Positions 20,613 to 32,113 of a DNA stretch of 64,000 nt are shown here, piece after piece. Numbering within the stretch: the first letter of the stretch is position 1; every line of letters begins with the position of its first letter. Source of the stretch: Erigeron canadensis. Lineage: Eukaryota; Streptophyta; Magnoliopsida; Asterales; Asteraceae. The stretch is from assembly GCF_010389155.1 (NCBI RefSeq), contig NC_057769.1, positions 6,138,735 through 6,202,734 of the forward strand. Direction: 5' to 3'. The notes beneath the pieces are model-generated. The model was not told where the DNA came from and ran no database searches. It saw only the letters and a list, made by a program, of their open reading frames with translations. Made by a program: the position numbers and the translations under genes.

Positions 20613-22508
20613 TTGATATCTCATACATGATGGTCCCATTTCTAACATGTATCTCTAATTGCATTTAGTCCGTCAGATCTCATCTTAATTTGAGTGCAGT
20701 TACGAACTACGAGTTTTTGTGATATATATATGGTCAGCTGGTTAATAGTTGCTAAATGGAACTTTAGTTCATTTGATAATTATGTGGGTCAAGTATCAAC
20801 GACACACGGTATCTTTGACCAGGGTATGTGTATGCAACAGTAATCTGTTTACTTGAACCAAAAGCCTTTAGCCTAACAGTATCTGAGGCGGCCCATCAAC
20901 CTGTTGGTTTAAGTACAACCTGTTGAAATAAGGAGTCCTCATGTGCATGATTTAATCTATGCTTAGGTACATGATGTAGAACAGGCAATAAGACAGTGCA
21001 CACACATGCTATGAGAGGAATATGAAATATATGATATTTATTCAGTGCTTTTAAGAGTACGGAAGTTGGGGAGGCCTATCAAAAAATCAAAATATACATC
21101 TAAACATAACTGAAACTTGCTTGAATAAATATGTGAAAATGATCTGCTTAGGCGAAGGCCTTTAGGCCTCAAGGTTGGGCCAAACTGTCATTAGGTAGTT
21201 TGCCACAATAGTGGTGCCGTTGCAAGCTTTCTGGGTGTGTAAGGCAGGATCGTTGTTAAATTATGCTTTATTTTTCAACTAAACACTGGTTCCTTTTCCC
21301 AAATTTCAGCAAAAGTCTCTCAAGCTCCCAAGTGTAGTTCACATATACTCGTATGGTTCTTTCCTCATTAGATTACAACATATCTCCGGTAGGCGGTAGT
21401 GATATGTACATCAATAAACCTTATCATGCATTATTAGAATTGAGCACGCTAGAATTCGATTCTTATCCCTTGTGTCTTTTTTTAGAAACATTCTCTCAAC
21501 TTTAGATAGGGGTAAGGTTATATATACATTTCATCTCCCCATGTACCGTTTCATAATCCGTGAAGAAAGGTATTGGATATTAATTTTATAGATTACTAGC
21601 TTTGGATACTTTTAAAGTATTTAAAACACATTATACAATATCATATAAGGTTGATAGTGTACGCCTAAGTTTGGTGATACGCATACGGCATATCCCATCC
21701 AAACATAACCTAAAGTTTTGGGGAGTTATCATTATTTTGTTTAACGTTGATATCGACCAAATAATATATAATTCTGATCATCTAAAGTTAGTAGTGTAAC
21801 TTAATAGCTCTTAATGATACCATGAGTAATAAGTCATAGTTTTTTTTTTTTGTTGTTTTCTTTTTTTTTTCGACCGACGCCAACTTGGATTCATAATCGG
21901 TTAATTAGGTCAGAGTTTGTCTTATTTTGGTTACGATTTTTGGTTTTTCTTATAATATGTGGTGGATAATATTCAAGATTCTAGTTGAATGATTTTTGGT
22001 GTTAAATGAGAATGACGTATCTACTTTCAAGTAGTCTTTGTTAGGTGGGTTTTCATCTTTGAATGATTGGACGTGTTGTATTCGAAAGTTGTTATTCCAA
22101 AAAAGGAACGAATCAAATCGTTACACTTTGAAATGATTGAATGAATCGGACTTTCATATTTGTATGATGTATCTTTCTCAATTCAGATTAAAACATTAAC
22201 GATTTTAAACATACCAGTCGATCCGCACAAAACTTAAATCTGTTATTTGAAGTCACATTAGCTTATACACGTTTACAGCCAAGCTAGTCGACCCATGGAT
22301 TGTGACAACTCTCTCTACACATTATGAATCAAAACTAGCATTTGTGGTGACATAAATGTAATGATGTCATTCCAATGAATCTCTATGCTCCACGAATCCA
22401 AGAACGATATTTTAAAAACATAGTGGCGGCTTTTTACCATCAATATTATTTACCAAAATAATTATTCACCATACCAATACACACAATTTAAAATATCTAC
22501 ACTATTGA
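20613..22508. other. MED6 3' flank and AT-rich intergenic DNA
   Basis: The first few hundred bases are the probable MED6 3' UTR. At about 21470-21545 a fragment with TAGATAGGGGTAAGGTTATATATAC and CTCCCCATGTACC resembles the SINE fragments at 9131 and 24420. No other gene or element ends were recognised. Confidence 0.4.
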
Positions 22509-22800
22509 GGGTTATTATCATTTGAAAACTATAAAATTGATTAAAACATACTGTGATATGAATTTAACACAATGTGTTTTTATATGTTTTTAGAAAACAC
22601 ATTGTGTTAAGTTCGTATCACATTGTGTTTGAAAATACATTTGATTTAAAACTTAACACAATGTGTTTTTGGATTACACAATAAAAACACATTGTGTTCT
22701 TAAAAAAAATAAAAACACATTGTGTTAAATTCAGATCAAAGTGTGTTTTGACTAGTTTTCTAGTTTTCACATAAGTTTTAGTTTTCAAATGAACATTTCA
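22509..22800. mobile_element. Inverted-repeat (hairpin) MITE with six palindromic units
   Basis: The outer parts carry CATTTGAAAACTA (left) and its inverse (right). The inner arms GAATTTAACACAATGTGTTT (from 22559) and the inverse (ending about 22731) are perfect over more than 20 bases. Between them the self-complementary core ACACAATGTGT or its inverse recurs, six copies in all (near 22564, 22592, 22618, 22652, 22683 and 22709). The target duplication was not identified. Confidence 0.65.
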
Positions 22801-23119
22801 CATACTATTTATAACACAAACCACCCTTTTTTTTCCTTAAACTTTATACCTTTGAAAAACCAAAAATATCTTTTTCCTTTGTTCACTAATTTAAACATCT
22901 CCATTTAATAAACCTATAATACCCTTAATGAATTAATTTACAGTATAGATTCTCCAACACTTAAAACAATTAAAATATCACATTTAACATCAATTACTTT
23001 TACATTCAATACCATTGTCGCCCCCATCACGTCCCCACTGTTGTCCCCACTACCGTCACCACCACCACCTTCGTCATCACTACCCCTACCGCCGCTGCAT
23101 TGCGCGGACATAAGTGTAG
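22799..23119 (+). mobile_element. Helitron-like element (undisturbed relative of 4701-6475)
   Basis: Its 5' part (CATACTATTTATAA) and body (TATAATACCCTTAATGA, TTTAACATCAATTACTTTTA) match the split element at 4701-6475. The 3' part is a run of ACC/GTC triplets (CACCACCACC, CCGCCGCTGC) and then GCATTGCGCGG and a degraded CTAG (GTAGT). Non-coding. Confidence 0.55.
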
Positions 23120-23879
23120 TAAAAGATAAAATTAACCACTGTATTAGTTATTGCAATTTTCCTTACCAAATGTCTCCTTAACAAAATTATTTGATGTTTT
23201 CATATTTTTTCCCCCTATTTTCTTAAAAGACGTAAATTACTAGGCCAGAAATGAAATTTACATTTACATTCAAACAAATGAGATGAATCTTATTATTCAT
23301 GTTACTTAAAAAAAAATCATTCCATTCTTTCCAAGTTAGATTTCTTTCTTTTGTTTTTGTTGTGAATCATAGGAAACCAACAACACTTGAATCTCTTGTA
23401 CTACTTTCTTGATCATCAAGGCTTACTTTAGAACACCATTTGATTCCTTGTTTTCCATAAAACCCAACAAGAAAACACCGAATTTCTTGGAGTGATGTCA
23501 AATGAAAATTTCAAATTGACACTAACATGGTAAACTTAGCATTTACGTATATATATGTTTAATAGTGGATAATGATTTTAAGAAAACCTTAAGAGTACCG
23601 TCATCATGTGACCACAGATGAAAGTTAGAAGTCATAGATTCAAACTAGTAAATCAATTCATACTAATAAATCTAATATAAATTTAACAAAATTTAATTAC
23701 ACAAAATAAAAAATAATCGTTTAGCTCATAGGCACTCCAACCATTCTTCAGTCAACCAAGAATTATAAAATTTAAACGACAACAAAAATAAAATTTTTAA
23801 ATCCAAGATTAAATATACGATTAATAATAAGGCTTAGCTTAAATACTGTTAACATCATTTGACCTCTTTTTGCACCTCA

Positions 23880-23955
23880 CATTATCATTTGTCAAGTTGA
23901 AGAAGAAGATAATATGACATTATCATTTGTCAAGTTGAAGAAGAAGATAGTATGA
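23880..23955. repeat. Tandem repeat, two copies of a 38-bp unit
   Basis: The unit starts CATTATCATTTGTCAAGTTG and contains AAGAAGAAGAT. The two copies differ by one base and are adjacent. Confidence 0.9.
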
Positions 23956-24124
23956 GGAAAACAAAATGTTGTTAATAACATACAGAACTTTTTTGTAGGC
24001 GTCGAGATGGCCTCGCTTAGGTGTTAGCCGGGATTTGATGCTAATATCCCGGTCTCATTTTAATCCCGATTCATATGGAAATTATATTTTAATTAATCAT
24101 TTACGTTCAGCAAGAATTTTAATT

Positions 24125-24255
24125 GGGAAGTGATATTCGTACCATATGTTTTGATTGATGTACCACACTTGTGCAATATTGGTTTGTACAATCAGCTATA
24201 AAACTTGTACATTGTGATACATCAATCAGAAACAGTGATACGAATATCACTTCCC
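24125..24255. mobile_element. 131-bp MULE-type MITE with perfect 9-bp duplication
   Basis: Terminal inverted repeats GGGAAGTGATATTCGTA continue imperfectly inward (TTGATTGATGTA). ATTTTAATT flanks it exactly on both sides (24116-24124 and 24256-24264). A 9-bp duplication is the Mutator-superfamily length. Confidence 0.85.
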
Positions 24256-24419
24256 ATTTTAATTAGTCATTTTCAGAACCAATTAATAAGGTAGTTCCAC
24301 GTCCATCTTTACTTCCACACACAAGTGCTTCATAACTATTTTAATAGTGGACAATATAAAAAGGATTATTGTGCCATTGAAAATGTTAGTATATTAACAT
24401 CTACTGTAAGTAAGTAACG

Positions 24420-24655
24420 CCCAATGTTGTTTTTATGGGTTTTGGGTCCCAATATATCGATGGTGTATGTGAGAGGTTAAAATATAGACAGTTTTACCCC
24501 TACCACGACGGTGTAAAGAGGCTGCTTCCAGGTTCCATTTAAAGATAGAAAAAGACCCCCGACCTTGTAAGGGACGAGGATAGAATCTATGACCTCTGTC
24601 TCCAGAAGCAAGCCGGATACAAAAAGTTAATTCCCAAAGACCAATAGGCAATAGA
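24420..24655 (-). mobile_element. SINE-like fragment (TS-like)
   Basis: Read on the - strand it has CGTCCCTTACAAGGTCGGGGG, GGAAGCAGCCTCTTTAC, GGTAGGGGTAAAACTGTCTA and then CCTCTCACATACACC, the order found in TS-like plant SINE bodies. The internal promoter boxes are weak and no target duplication was identified. Confidence 0.45.
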
Positions 24656-25524
24656 TTTATTCTCTTTAAACGTGTATTCTTTTTTTAGATATAAAAAACG
24701 AGTTTATCATAATTTTTTTTCTTCTTTTTTTCCATTAACACTTTGGAAAAAGTTGTCACTATTACGATTGCGGGCCGACGTTAAAATAAAACCGAAGATC
24801 CCACATATGTTACTCGTACTACTTTTTTTTTTTCTTTTTTTATAAAGTACTCATACTATTTTATAAAGTGACTTTTCCCCTACAGTTTTTTTTTTATATT
24901 TTAATATAATTATACGGAGTAATAATTATAGAAAAATGCTTATTTGTAAATAAAAAATTAGTTAATCATCAAGAATTCTTTTTATAAAATCAATTTAGTT
25001 TTTCATTTTTAATTAACTGATCCGTTTTTTTTTTTTTCAAACAGTTGAACTATAAATAACTAATTTTCTAACTAAGAAAATCTCAAAAACAAATAGTCCC
25101 TTTCTTTTTTTATGAAAAATAAATAATAATCCATCTCTATCATGCCAAAATTCTATTATATGTAATAGGTTATCGTTAAGATCAATTATGTGACTATCTT
25201 CTATGTTTAACCTAACCAGTAGGCTTTCCTAATACATGCCTACATGGCATGTTTTTCTTTGTTTTGTATCTCCATAAGACATGTCATCATCCAACTCATT
25301 ACTTAACTTTTACAAATATTTAGAGGTGTCTTTGATTGGCGGAAATGATACTAGAGAAATGGAAATATGATCAACTCCTTTGTTTGATAAGTTGTGAAAT
25401 GCAATTATCCAACTCCCTTGTATCCCATTAGACGTGTCATCATCTAATTCAATACTTAACTTTTACAAATATCCAACTCTTTATTTGTTTCCTTTTTATC
25501 AAATCTAATAATCGTATATATGTA

Positions 25525-25743
25525 TATATTCCATAATAAAGAAATTAGATCCCCTATTGAAAGTTACACATGAGAAAATATCCAAAATACTCTTCTCACA
25601 AATATTGCAACCATCCATACAAACCCACGTTGTAGCCATTCACATACAAACCCTTAATGCAGCCACCAATCGTTTTCCCATTATTTATTTTGCACGCATT
25701 ATCTGTTAATTGTATCCGCTGCAACGAGTGAGTACTATGCTAG
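25525..25743 (+). mobile_element. Helitron-like element, degraded 5' end
   Basis: It shares CCCCTATTGAAAGTTACACATG with the element at 16295. It ends GCTGCAACGAGTGAGTACTATGCTAG followed by T, with CTAG at 25740-25743. The 5' terminus is not clear. Confidence 0.5.
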
Positions 25744-26849
25744 TTTGCTGCTCAATATATATATTATACTAGGCAATGGCTTTTTTTTTTTTTTTTTTTA
25801 TCATTTATAAGCTTTTTTATTTATTGTGAGTTCTAAACTTGGATTAAAGATGAGGTTTTTGTTAGAGACTTTTGAAGAAAAAGGCTTCCAAAATTAGTTT
25901 CGCTTAAAGCCACCGAAAATGTTATGCCGCCTTTATTAGTTTGTAAATGAAAAGTTTAGAACTATGACAAAATAGTCGGTGTTCATAACTTGCTCATTTA
26001 GTTTTTAATTTAATGGATATACATATACTAAAGTAATATTAAGTGATTAATAAGAAAATAAAATTTTTAATAATATTCATTAGTACTTTAAATATTTATT
26101 AATCGTTATTATATACCAGGGGCAGACCAACATATAATGTAAGGGTAGTTGGGGCTACGGGTCCGTTTTTTCCGTCAAGTGAAAAACACTTTAAAACTTT
26201 TTATGTTATGTATTGGTGCTACGGGCCTAAAGAATAGGATACCGGTAAAAAAAAACATTTATATTTTATACATCGTTTAGGAAAAAAAATGTAGAAATAA
26301 ATACCTACTAATTTAAATGTCAATACTTTTATAATTGTGGTCCAATCATAACCATACAATTATAGTTTATACACGAGTTTGATTAAGTTGTTTCTTGAAG
26401 TTATTAAGGTGCTTACGTATGTTAAATAGGATGGTGCCACTTTACCTAACCGAAATTAAGCATATAGTATCCTCTCTTATTTCAAAACACTTGATTTTTT
26501 GTTTTACTTTCATTTGATGTTAGAAGTTTTAGGCCTTAAAAATATTTATTATGGAGATTTTTTTAATTATTATTATTATTATTTTGATTCAATCATGCAT
26601 AGAAAATTTTTTGATTATTATTATTATTATTATTAAGTTTTTTGATTATTATTATTATTATTATTTATTAAGAAAAAAAAGCTTTTACATAAAGTTGATG
26701 GGAGTCTAGACACAAGTTGTGCTCCCACCCCTTTCTGAATGCAAAAACATAATCTGTGAAAAATAAAAGCACCACTCCTAGTATTATTTGAGTGGCTACT
26801 AGAAATAGACTTAACACGTGAAAGTGTGTCTAAAGCATCCTTATCAAAT
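25744..26849. other. AT-rich DNA with ATT microsatellites
   Basis: It includes a long T run (25783-25799) and two to three ATT/TTA tracts at about 26566-26670. No gene was recognised. Confidence 0.5.
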
Positions 26850-27455
26850 TATCCAAAAGTGGAGAAAGCGGATAGTATGAATTTGTAGTCGTTGTCCTCA
26901 CACTTAGACGCATGCTTTCTCTTTTTCTTTTCCACAACATTGTGTAAGGCAACCCCAGGTGCAAAAGAAGTCACCCCGGTACCAGCAAAAGGGGAAATGC
27001 AAGTCACATCCAGACATGTGTCTTTACCTTGTGCCCAATTAGATAATAAAAGGTCTGTTGGGCGTAGATCCTTCCCAACTTCTGATAGAAAACCCATTGG
27101 AGCCTCTTTGCGCACCATAATCCCTGCCTTAAACATATATCAACAAGGACATCACGCACCAAATTATGCCTGAACTTTACACCCACTTCACTATAACAGT
27201 GAACAACATGATCTCCCCATTGGTCCATCCGATGCACATTACAACTCGGGCACATGCTACCTTTAGAAAACATCGGTATAGAAAGCCTATAGCTCAAAAC
27301 ACAACGGAATTGACGATGGTTCATCCGCTTACCCAAACCGTCAATAGGAATGGTGAATAGAAAATCTTGAGCATGTGGGGCTCGGATGTTGTTGAGAATA
27401 GCTAGCTGGCGAGGACTTGATGAGTATTGAGAAACTAGGTCTTTGTCAATGACAC
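26850..27455 (-). pseudogene. Frameshifted LINE-type polyprotein C-terminal fragment
   Basis: On the - strand, two overlapping frames together give a protein-like sequence. Upstream are APHAQDFLFTIPIDGLGKRM, HRQFRCVLSYRL and a Cys/His cluster (CPSCNVHRMDQWGDHVVHC). In a second frame come RKEAPMGFLSEVGKDLRP and GKDTCLDVTCISPF. The switch of frame near 27090-27130 shows a frameshift. I recognise the pattern from reverse-transcriptase-like proteins annotated in many plant genomes (zinc-binding region and downstream). It lacks the polymerase part, so it is a dead fragment. Family assignment is moderate. Confidence 0.55.
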
Positions 27456-27479
27456 CTAAATATGAGAATAATGAGAATG

Positions 27480-27481
<2 letters not shown>

Positions 27482-27548
<67 letters not shown>
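27482..27548. repeat. (ATT)n microsatellite
   Basis: About 22 uninterrupted ATT units. The poly-Ile frame over it is an artefact of the repeat. Confidence 0.95.
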
Positions 27549-27846
27549 TATCATATTGATAAAACAAGAATGAGAATAATCAGAATTTCATTTTTATTTT
27601 TTCATTTTTACAACTTATTTGTATTATTATTTTTTTTTCTTTTTACAACTTATTTGTATCGTTTTTTGTTTTAATTTTAGTTTTTTTAAAAAACTTATTT
27701 GTATCTTTTTAATGGAAATTTATTCAAAAAATAATACAAAATATAAAAAAAGGTATAATTTTCCCATACAAAATATCATATCTACCAAACTTAATAAATG
27801 AATATAAAAAAAACTTTAAAATTCTTAATAACTAGTTTTAGAATAT

Positions 27847-28066
27847 ATTACACGGATGATACATGTAATTACGTGTTTGATACCTCACGTGCACGACACG
27901 TGGCTTGACTTAAAGGCCAAATAGACAGGTATGGTTCGAGTGGAGAAGTGAAACTTTGGGTATGATGAGTGTTAAAAGTGCAAGTTTAGATATGGTCTGA
28001 GTGAAAATTCAAAAATTTGTATCAAAAAAATAATTTATGGTATACTTTAGGTACCATCCGTGTAAT
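27847..28066. mobile_element. Small MITE, about 220 bp
   Basis: Terminal inverted repeats are ATTACACGGATGATAC at the left and the inverse of ATTACACGGATGGTAC at the right. The interior contains a CACGTGCACG...CACGTGG segment. No clear target duplication was found. Confidence 0.5.
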
Positions 28067-29062
28067 TGTGTTACGGATCTTTTGGAATCCTAGGTCCGCC
28101 ATTGTTATATACTGTACTATTTTTATGTCTACATTAGCTTAAGCGCTAGTTATATAATAACAATTATAACATTAAAATTTTAGAACGGAGAAACAACGAA
28201 ATTGATGTCGACAACGTATAAAACATAGATTGCTTAAAGTATGTATAAAATTCGTTATAATATTTAAAAAGAGGGGCACATAAATTTGATGTGAAAAAGA
28301 CTATTGGAGGAAAGAACCACCCTTCTTTTATGCTACTTCCTTCCTACAAATAAAATATGAATAAGGTAACATATTTAATGAACTTACGAGTCACTTGTGG
28401 GCTAGAAGAGATTGCAGTCGTTGTCATTGCTTTTAGTTTTTCCTCTAAGAGTGATATTAATATTTTATTATTTTTTTTTAATGAATAAATGCATGGACAC
28501 CCATAATTTTTATGGATTAAAAAAAATATGTGAATGTTCCACCATTAAGCTTAGATATCTGACAGTCTCAATACAAATAACCATTGTACATCTATTTTAA
28601 ATTATATATATATATATATTGCCGGTAGAGCAAAGAGAAAAAAAGAATGAATTCTCTCGTTTCTGATTGGCTGAGAGTTTTATTTTCTTGTATCCTGATT
28701 GGTTGTATTATATTTAGAAACTATTAAATATCATTTTTATATTTGGTAACAACTGGATTTAAAGAGAAACTATAGAAAATAGATTCAAATTCTAAATGAG
28801 TTGAAAATCTTTTAATATAACTTAACATTCATAAACTCATACTTCTGTAATACATTTGTAGATTTAAAAAAATCAAAACGCAAATGATATTTTGTTTGTA
28901 GCTAAAAAATTTATCAATTTATATATACTATTTATTTATCAACAATGATTATTTATTTTTCCTCACTAAAATAAACGTTCAATGAACTAATATTAGATAC
29001 ATTCTATTCTGTTCTAAGATTATAAAATTAATTAAAAATCTTTTAATTTAATACGGTACGTC
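28067..29062. other. AT-rich spacer, nothing recognised
   Basis: No gene or paired element ends were seen. A TA microsatellite lies at about 28602-28618. Confidence 0.4.
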
Positions 29063-29245
29063 TGTTTCTAAAATATTTATAAAGTTGTTTTTTGTTTAAA
29101 CTCTATCCTCGTGGCATTTCACACTTTAGTGAAATTGGCTTAATATAATGGTGCATGTGTTTCTAAAATGTTTATAAAGTTTTTTTTGTTTATACTCTAT
29201 CCTCGCGACATTTCACATTTTAGTAAAATCGACTATCGGTAGTTG
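29063..29245. repeat. Tandem duplication with an offset of about 95 bp
   Basis: TGTTTCTAAAAT, TTTATAAAGTT, TTTTTTGTTTA.ACTCTATCCTCG and CATTTCACA.TTTAGT.AAAT recur in order, starting at 29063 and 29158. Confidence 0.75.
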
Positions 29246-29449
29246 AAGAGTTAACCCTAATTGATTAACAAAATTTATCTTATTATTGGCATGAAGTGTT
29301 TTGTAAAAAGGATTGAATAAAATAACGCAAGTAATTCAACACTTTGACTACTTTCAAATATAATATAACTAGATATTCATTACCAAAAAATACGTTTCTC
29401 CTAAACAACTCATTGAACTTAAAAAAAACTATCAATAATATCATTAAAA

Positions 29450-30800
29450 ACTTAAAAATTTTGATTGGCGGGTCAACTTAACAACTTGAAAACTCAACGT
29501 GGACCGATCCGAGAAATCATGTTGGTAGGTTAACGAGTTGAAAATCTCTGATAATTTCAAGTCGGGTTTCAAGTTGAGTCAAGTATTGACAGTCTGGTTA
29601 TTGCCTATAAACAACTTAATCATTCATTTACAACATTTTAGTGGAGTAATGTATATATTCCCTACACATACACGATAGTTAATATTTATTAAAACTATTT
29701 ATAATAAATATTTTTCAAACTATAATTATAATCTTTTTTTTTCAATAATAATATTTTTAAACTATAAAAGGTCATAAAACCCGCTTTATGTGTATCAAAC
29801 CCATTCTATAGATATTATAGTTGAAATTGTAGAAGTGTTTAAAGATTATCTTAAATGTATGTTCGATTTCATTTTAAACATCATTTTGGTATATGATAAG
29901 ACGTATATTCCTTGCAATGTCTGTTATATGTACATGTTATTATGTAACTTTTAAGGACCAGGTATTAAACTAGGGCGGGTTGAAATTTAAGATCAGACAC
30001 TTCAACCTGGATCTAACTCCGGTTGACCCGAGTCGACCAGACTAATATATGGGTTGGCGAGTTCACATGGGTTAGCGAGTTCACAGGTTAATCAACAACT
30101 TATTTTAATTTTTAAATAAAACTATCAAATCAACTTTTTTTGTGGTTTATAAAAGGTATGTAGATATGTAAATAACCGCTATTGTTAGTAAGACTGTCAA
30201 TGAGTTCGGGTTGGCGTGTTGACAGGTAAAAAACTTGTGACCCTGACCCAACCCATTAAAATTCCAGGTTATAAATTTCAACTCTTGCCTACAACATGTC
30301 AACCCAAACCAACCCGTCAACATGAAAAAAATTGGTTTGGCGGGTTAATAGGTCGAGTTTTCGGTTGTCGGGTCAAATAGGCTGGTGGGTTGACGGGTTG
30401 GCGACTTAATATTAGGTCATATGGGTTATGGGTTGGTGGGTTGATTTCAAGTCAAATGGGTTGATGGGTCGACCTGTTTAAAAAATTATATAAACTTAAA
30501 AATATTTTCATGTTGGAGGGTCGACCTGTTAACCCAATAGGTCAACCGTAACCTAACCCGAAAAATAAGGTTAGTGGTTTGGCGGTTCGAGATTTCACAA
30601 TCCTAACTCGGTTATTTTCGTGCGGGTTCCAGTTTTGGTTTCGGGCTGAGTCGAATATTGACAGTCCAAATTGTTATGGCTGTCAATCGGGTCGATCTGT
30701 ATCGAGTTGGCTTTGGGTCAAATAATCAAGTGGGTTTGACGGGTCAAATATGTTGTTTTCGGGTAACCCGGTCACCGACCGGGTATTAATCTAGTTTTTT
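29450..30800. repeat. Degenerate repeat rich in GGGTTG/GGGTCAA words
   Basis: The stretch, especially 29990-30780, is full of GGGTTGGCGAGTT, GACGGGTTGG, GGGTCAAAT and AACCCATTAAAATT-type words in both orientations. The same vocabulary appears in intronic repeats of this window. There is no coding frame, and it probably holds one or more old overlapping elements. Confidence 0.5.
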
Positions 30801-30876
30801 ATTGCTAACATGGTCTAGATTTTTAGTTGAATAGTGTCGGGTTCCATTTTCTCGGTCTAGATTATACGCCTAATGC

Positions 30877-31690
30877 TGTTGGAAAATGATAGATGTCGCT
30901 TTGAGTCATGTTCAATTTATTGTAACATGTATAAAATTGTCTCATATTGAACATATATAGATAACTTATAATGTAAATACAGCAGCTGATAATTTACAAC
31001 ACGTTTATAACCTAAAATCATGGTTTGTTTTTAGACCATCTTCGACATGAAGGTGATCACCGATGAGGGAAGTGTTGTAATGTAATCATTTTATTATAAA
31101 TCGCATGTCTATAAATAATTTAAGCCTACGGGGTCACACGAAATGACACGGTAACTCTATATTATTAGTTAATATATTAAAGTAATATATTAATTAATTT
31201 GATCACGAAATGATTAATTAAACATAATTAAAGGGTTAATTGTATTTAATTAATTAAAAAGAAGGATTAAAATGTGAAATTAGGAAATTGGTGTTAGACC
31301 CTAAAATCCTATAGGGGGGGGGCGGTTTTATTAAGGCTTTTTAAGACTTGATTTAACTCGGTCACCAAGTTATTAAACCCTAATTATTCCCTATATATAC
31401 AGGGTTTAATTCAAGGATTTTCACACACCTTCACATAAGATTTCTCTCCTCTTTCTCTTCTCTCTTTGGGTTCGGCCGTAGGGTATAAACCAAAGGGGTT
31501 TTGGTTTGCTTGGTTCGACATTTAGGGAGATAGTAACAAAGGGTTGTTCGGTTTGTGATCGGGGTACTAGTATACGGTATAAGAGGTGTCTAGTGTGCGG
31601 TCGTAGAGGGTTTTGCTTTAAACCCTAAATCATAATAATAATAATATTATATTTATTAGAAGCTTTGCATAAGGTACACATCTCAATTGT
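30877..31690 (+). mobile_element. Possible solo LTR (uncertain)
   Basis: It starts TGTTGGAAAATGATAG, a common LTR opening. A promoter-like part follows (CCCTATATATACAGGG at about 31390) and then a CT-rich leader (TTTCTCTCCTCTTTCTCTTC). I could not fix a CA end or a 5-bp target duplication, and no partner LTR is in the window. The promoter of a truncated gene is an alternative. Confidence 0.3.
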
Positions 31691-31792
31691 ATTCTTTGTT
31701 AATTAATTTGATTACATATTTGTTTCGATTCTTCCGTTACGTTTACTCGTGATAGAGTTGAAAATGGTTAAAGAGTGTTGGCATTGGAACTT

Positions 31793-32095
31793 TTTTTTCT
31801 TTTTGAAAGGTGAATTTTGCTAGAAACTTTGTGTCGTGATTTGACAGCAGGAGATCTAGCATACGTTGTCTCAACCAGGTCAGCGCTAGAGAGCTCTTTC
31901 GAAGTAGAAAATGTCTATTTCAAATACCTGATTAAGTGAAAACCCCATATTAATCCGCCCGAAGGCACGACGATTAATAGGGGTAAACCATGTCCTCTCA
32001 TAGAAGGACTTAATTCCTATGTCCTGCTCAAGGCTTGAACACAAGACCTCATGCAAAGGGATGACCTTTCAACCATTGAGTTAAAACTCAAGGAC
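31793..32095 (-). mobile_element. SINE, family S copy 1
   Basis: On the - strand there is a tRNA-like head with A box ACTCAATGGTTGAAAGG and B box-like TGTGTTCAAGCC, a body (CGTCGTGCCTTCGGGCGGATT), a CTAGAGAGCTC-type segment and a tail ending in T/A runs. An 18-bp duplication GTGTTGGCATTGGAACTT (31775-31792) and GTGTTGGCATTGGAGCTT (32096-32113) flanks it with one mismatch. Confidence 0.85.
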
Positions 32096-32113
32096 GTGTT
32101 GGCATTGGAGCTT

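Noticed and set aside
22542..22750. CRISPR-like spaced repeats
   Set aside because: The repeats alternate in orientation, have no uniform spacers and sit in a plant transposon context. They form a hairpin MITE.
27462..27801. Poly-Ile and Phe-rich + strand frames
   Set aside because: Produced by the (ATT)n and T-rich tracts.
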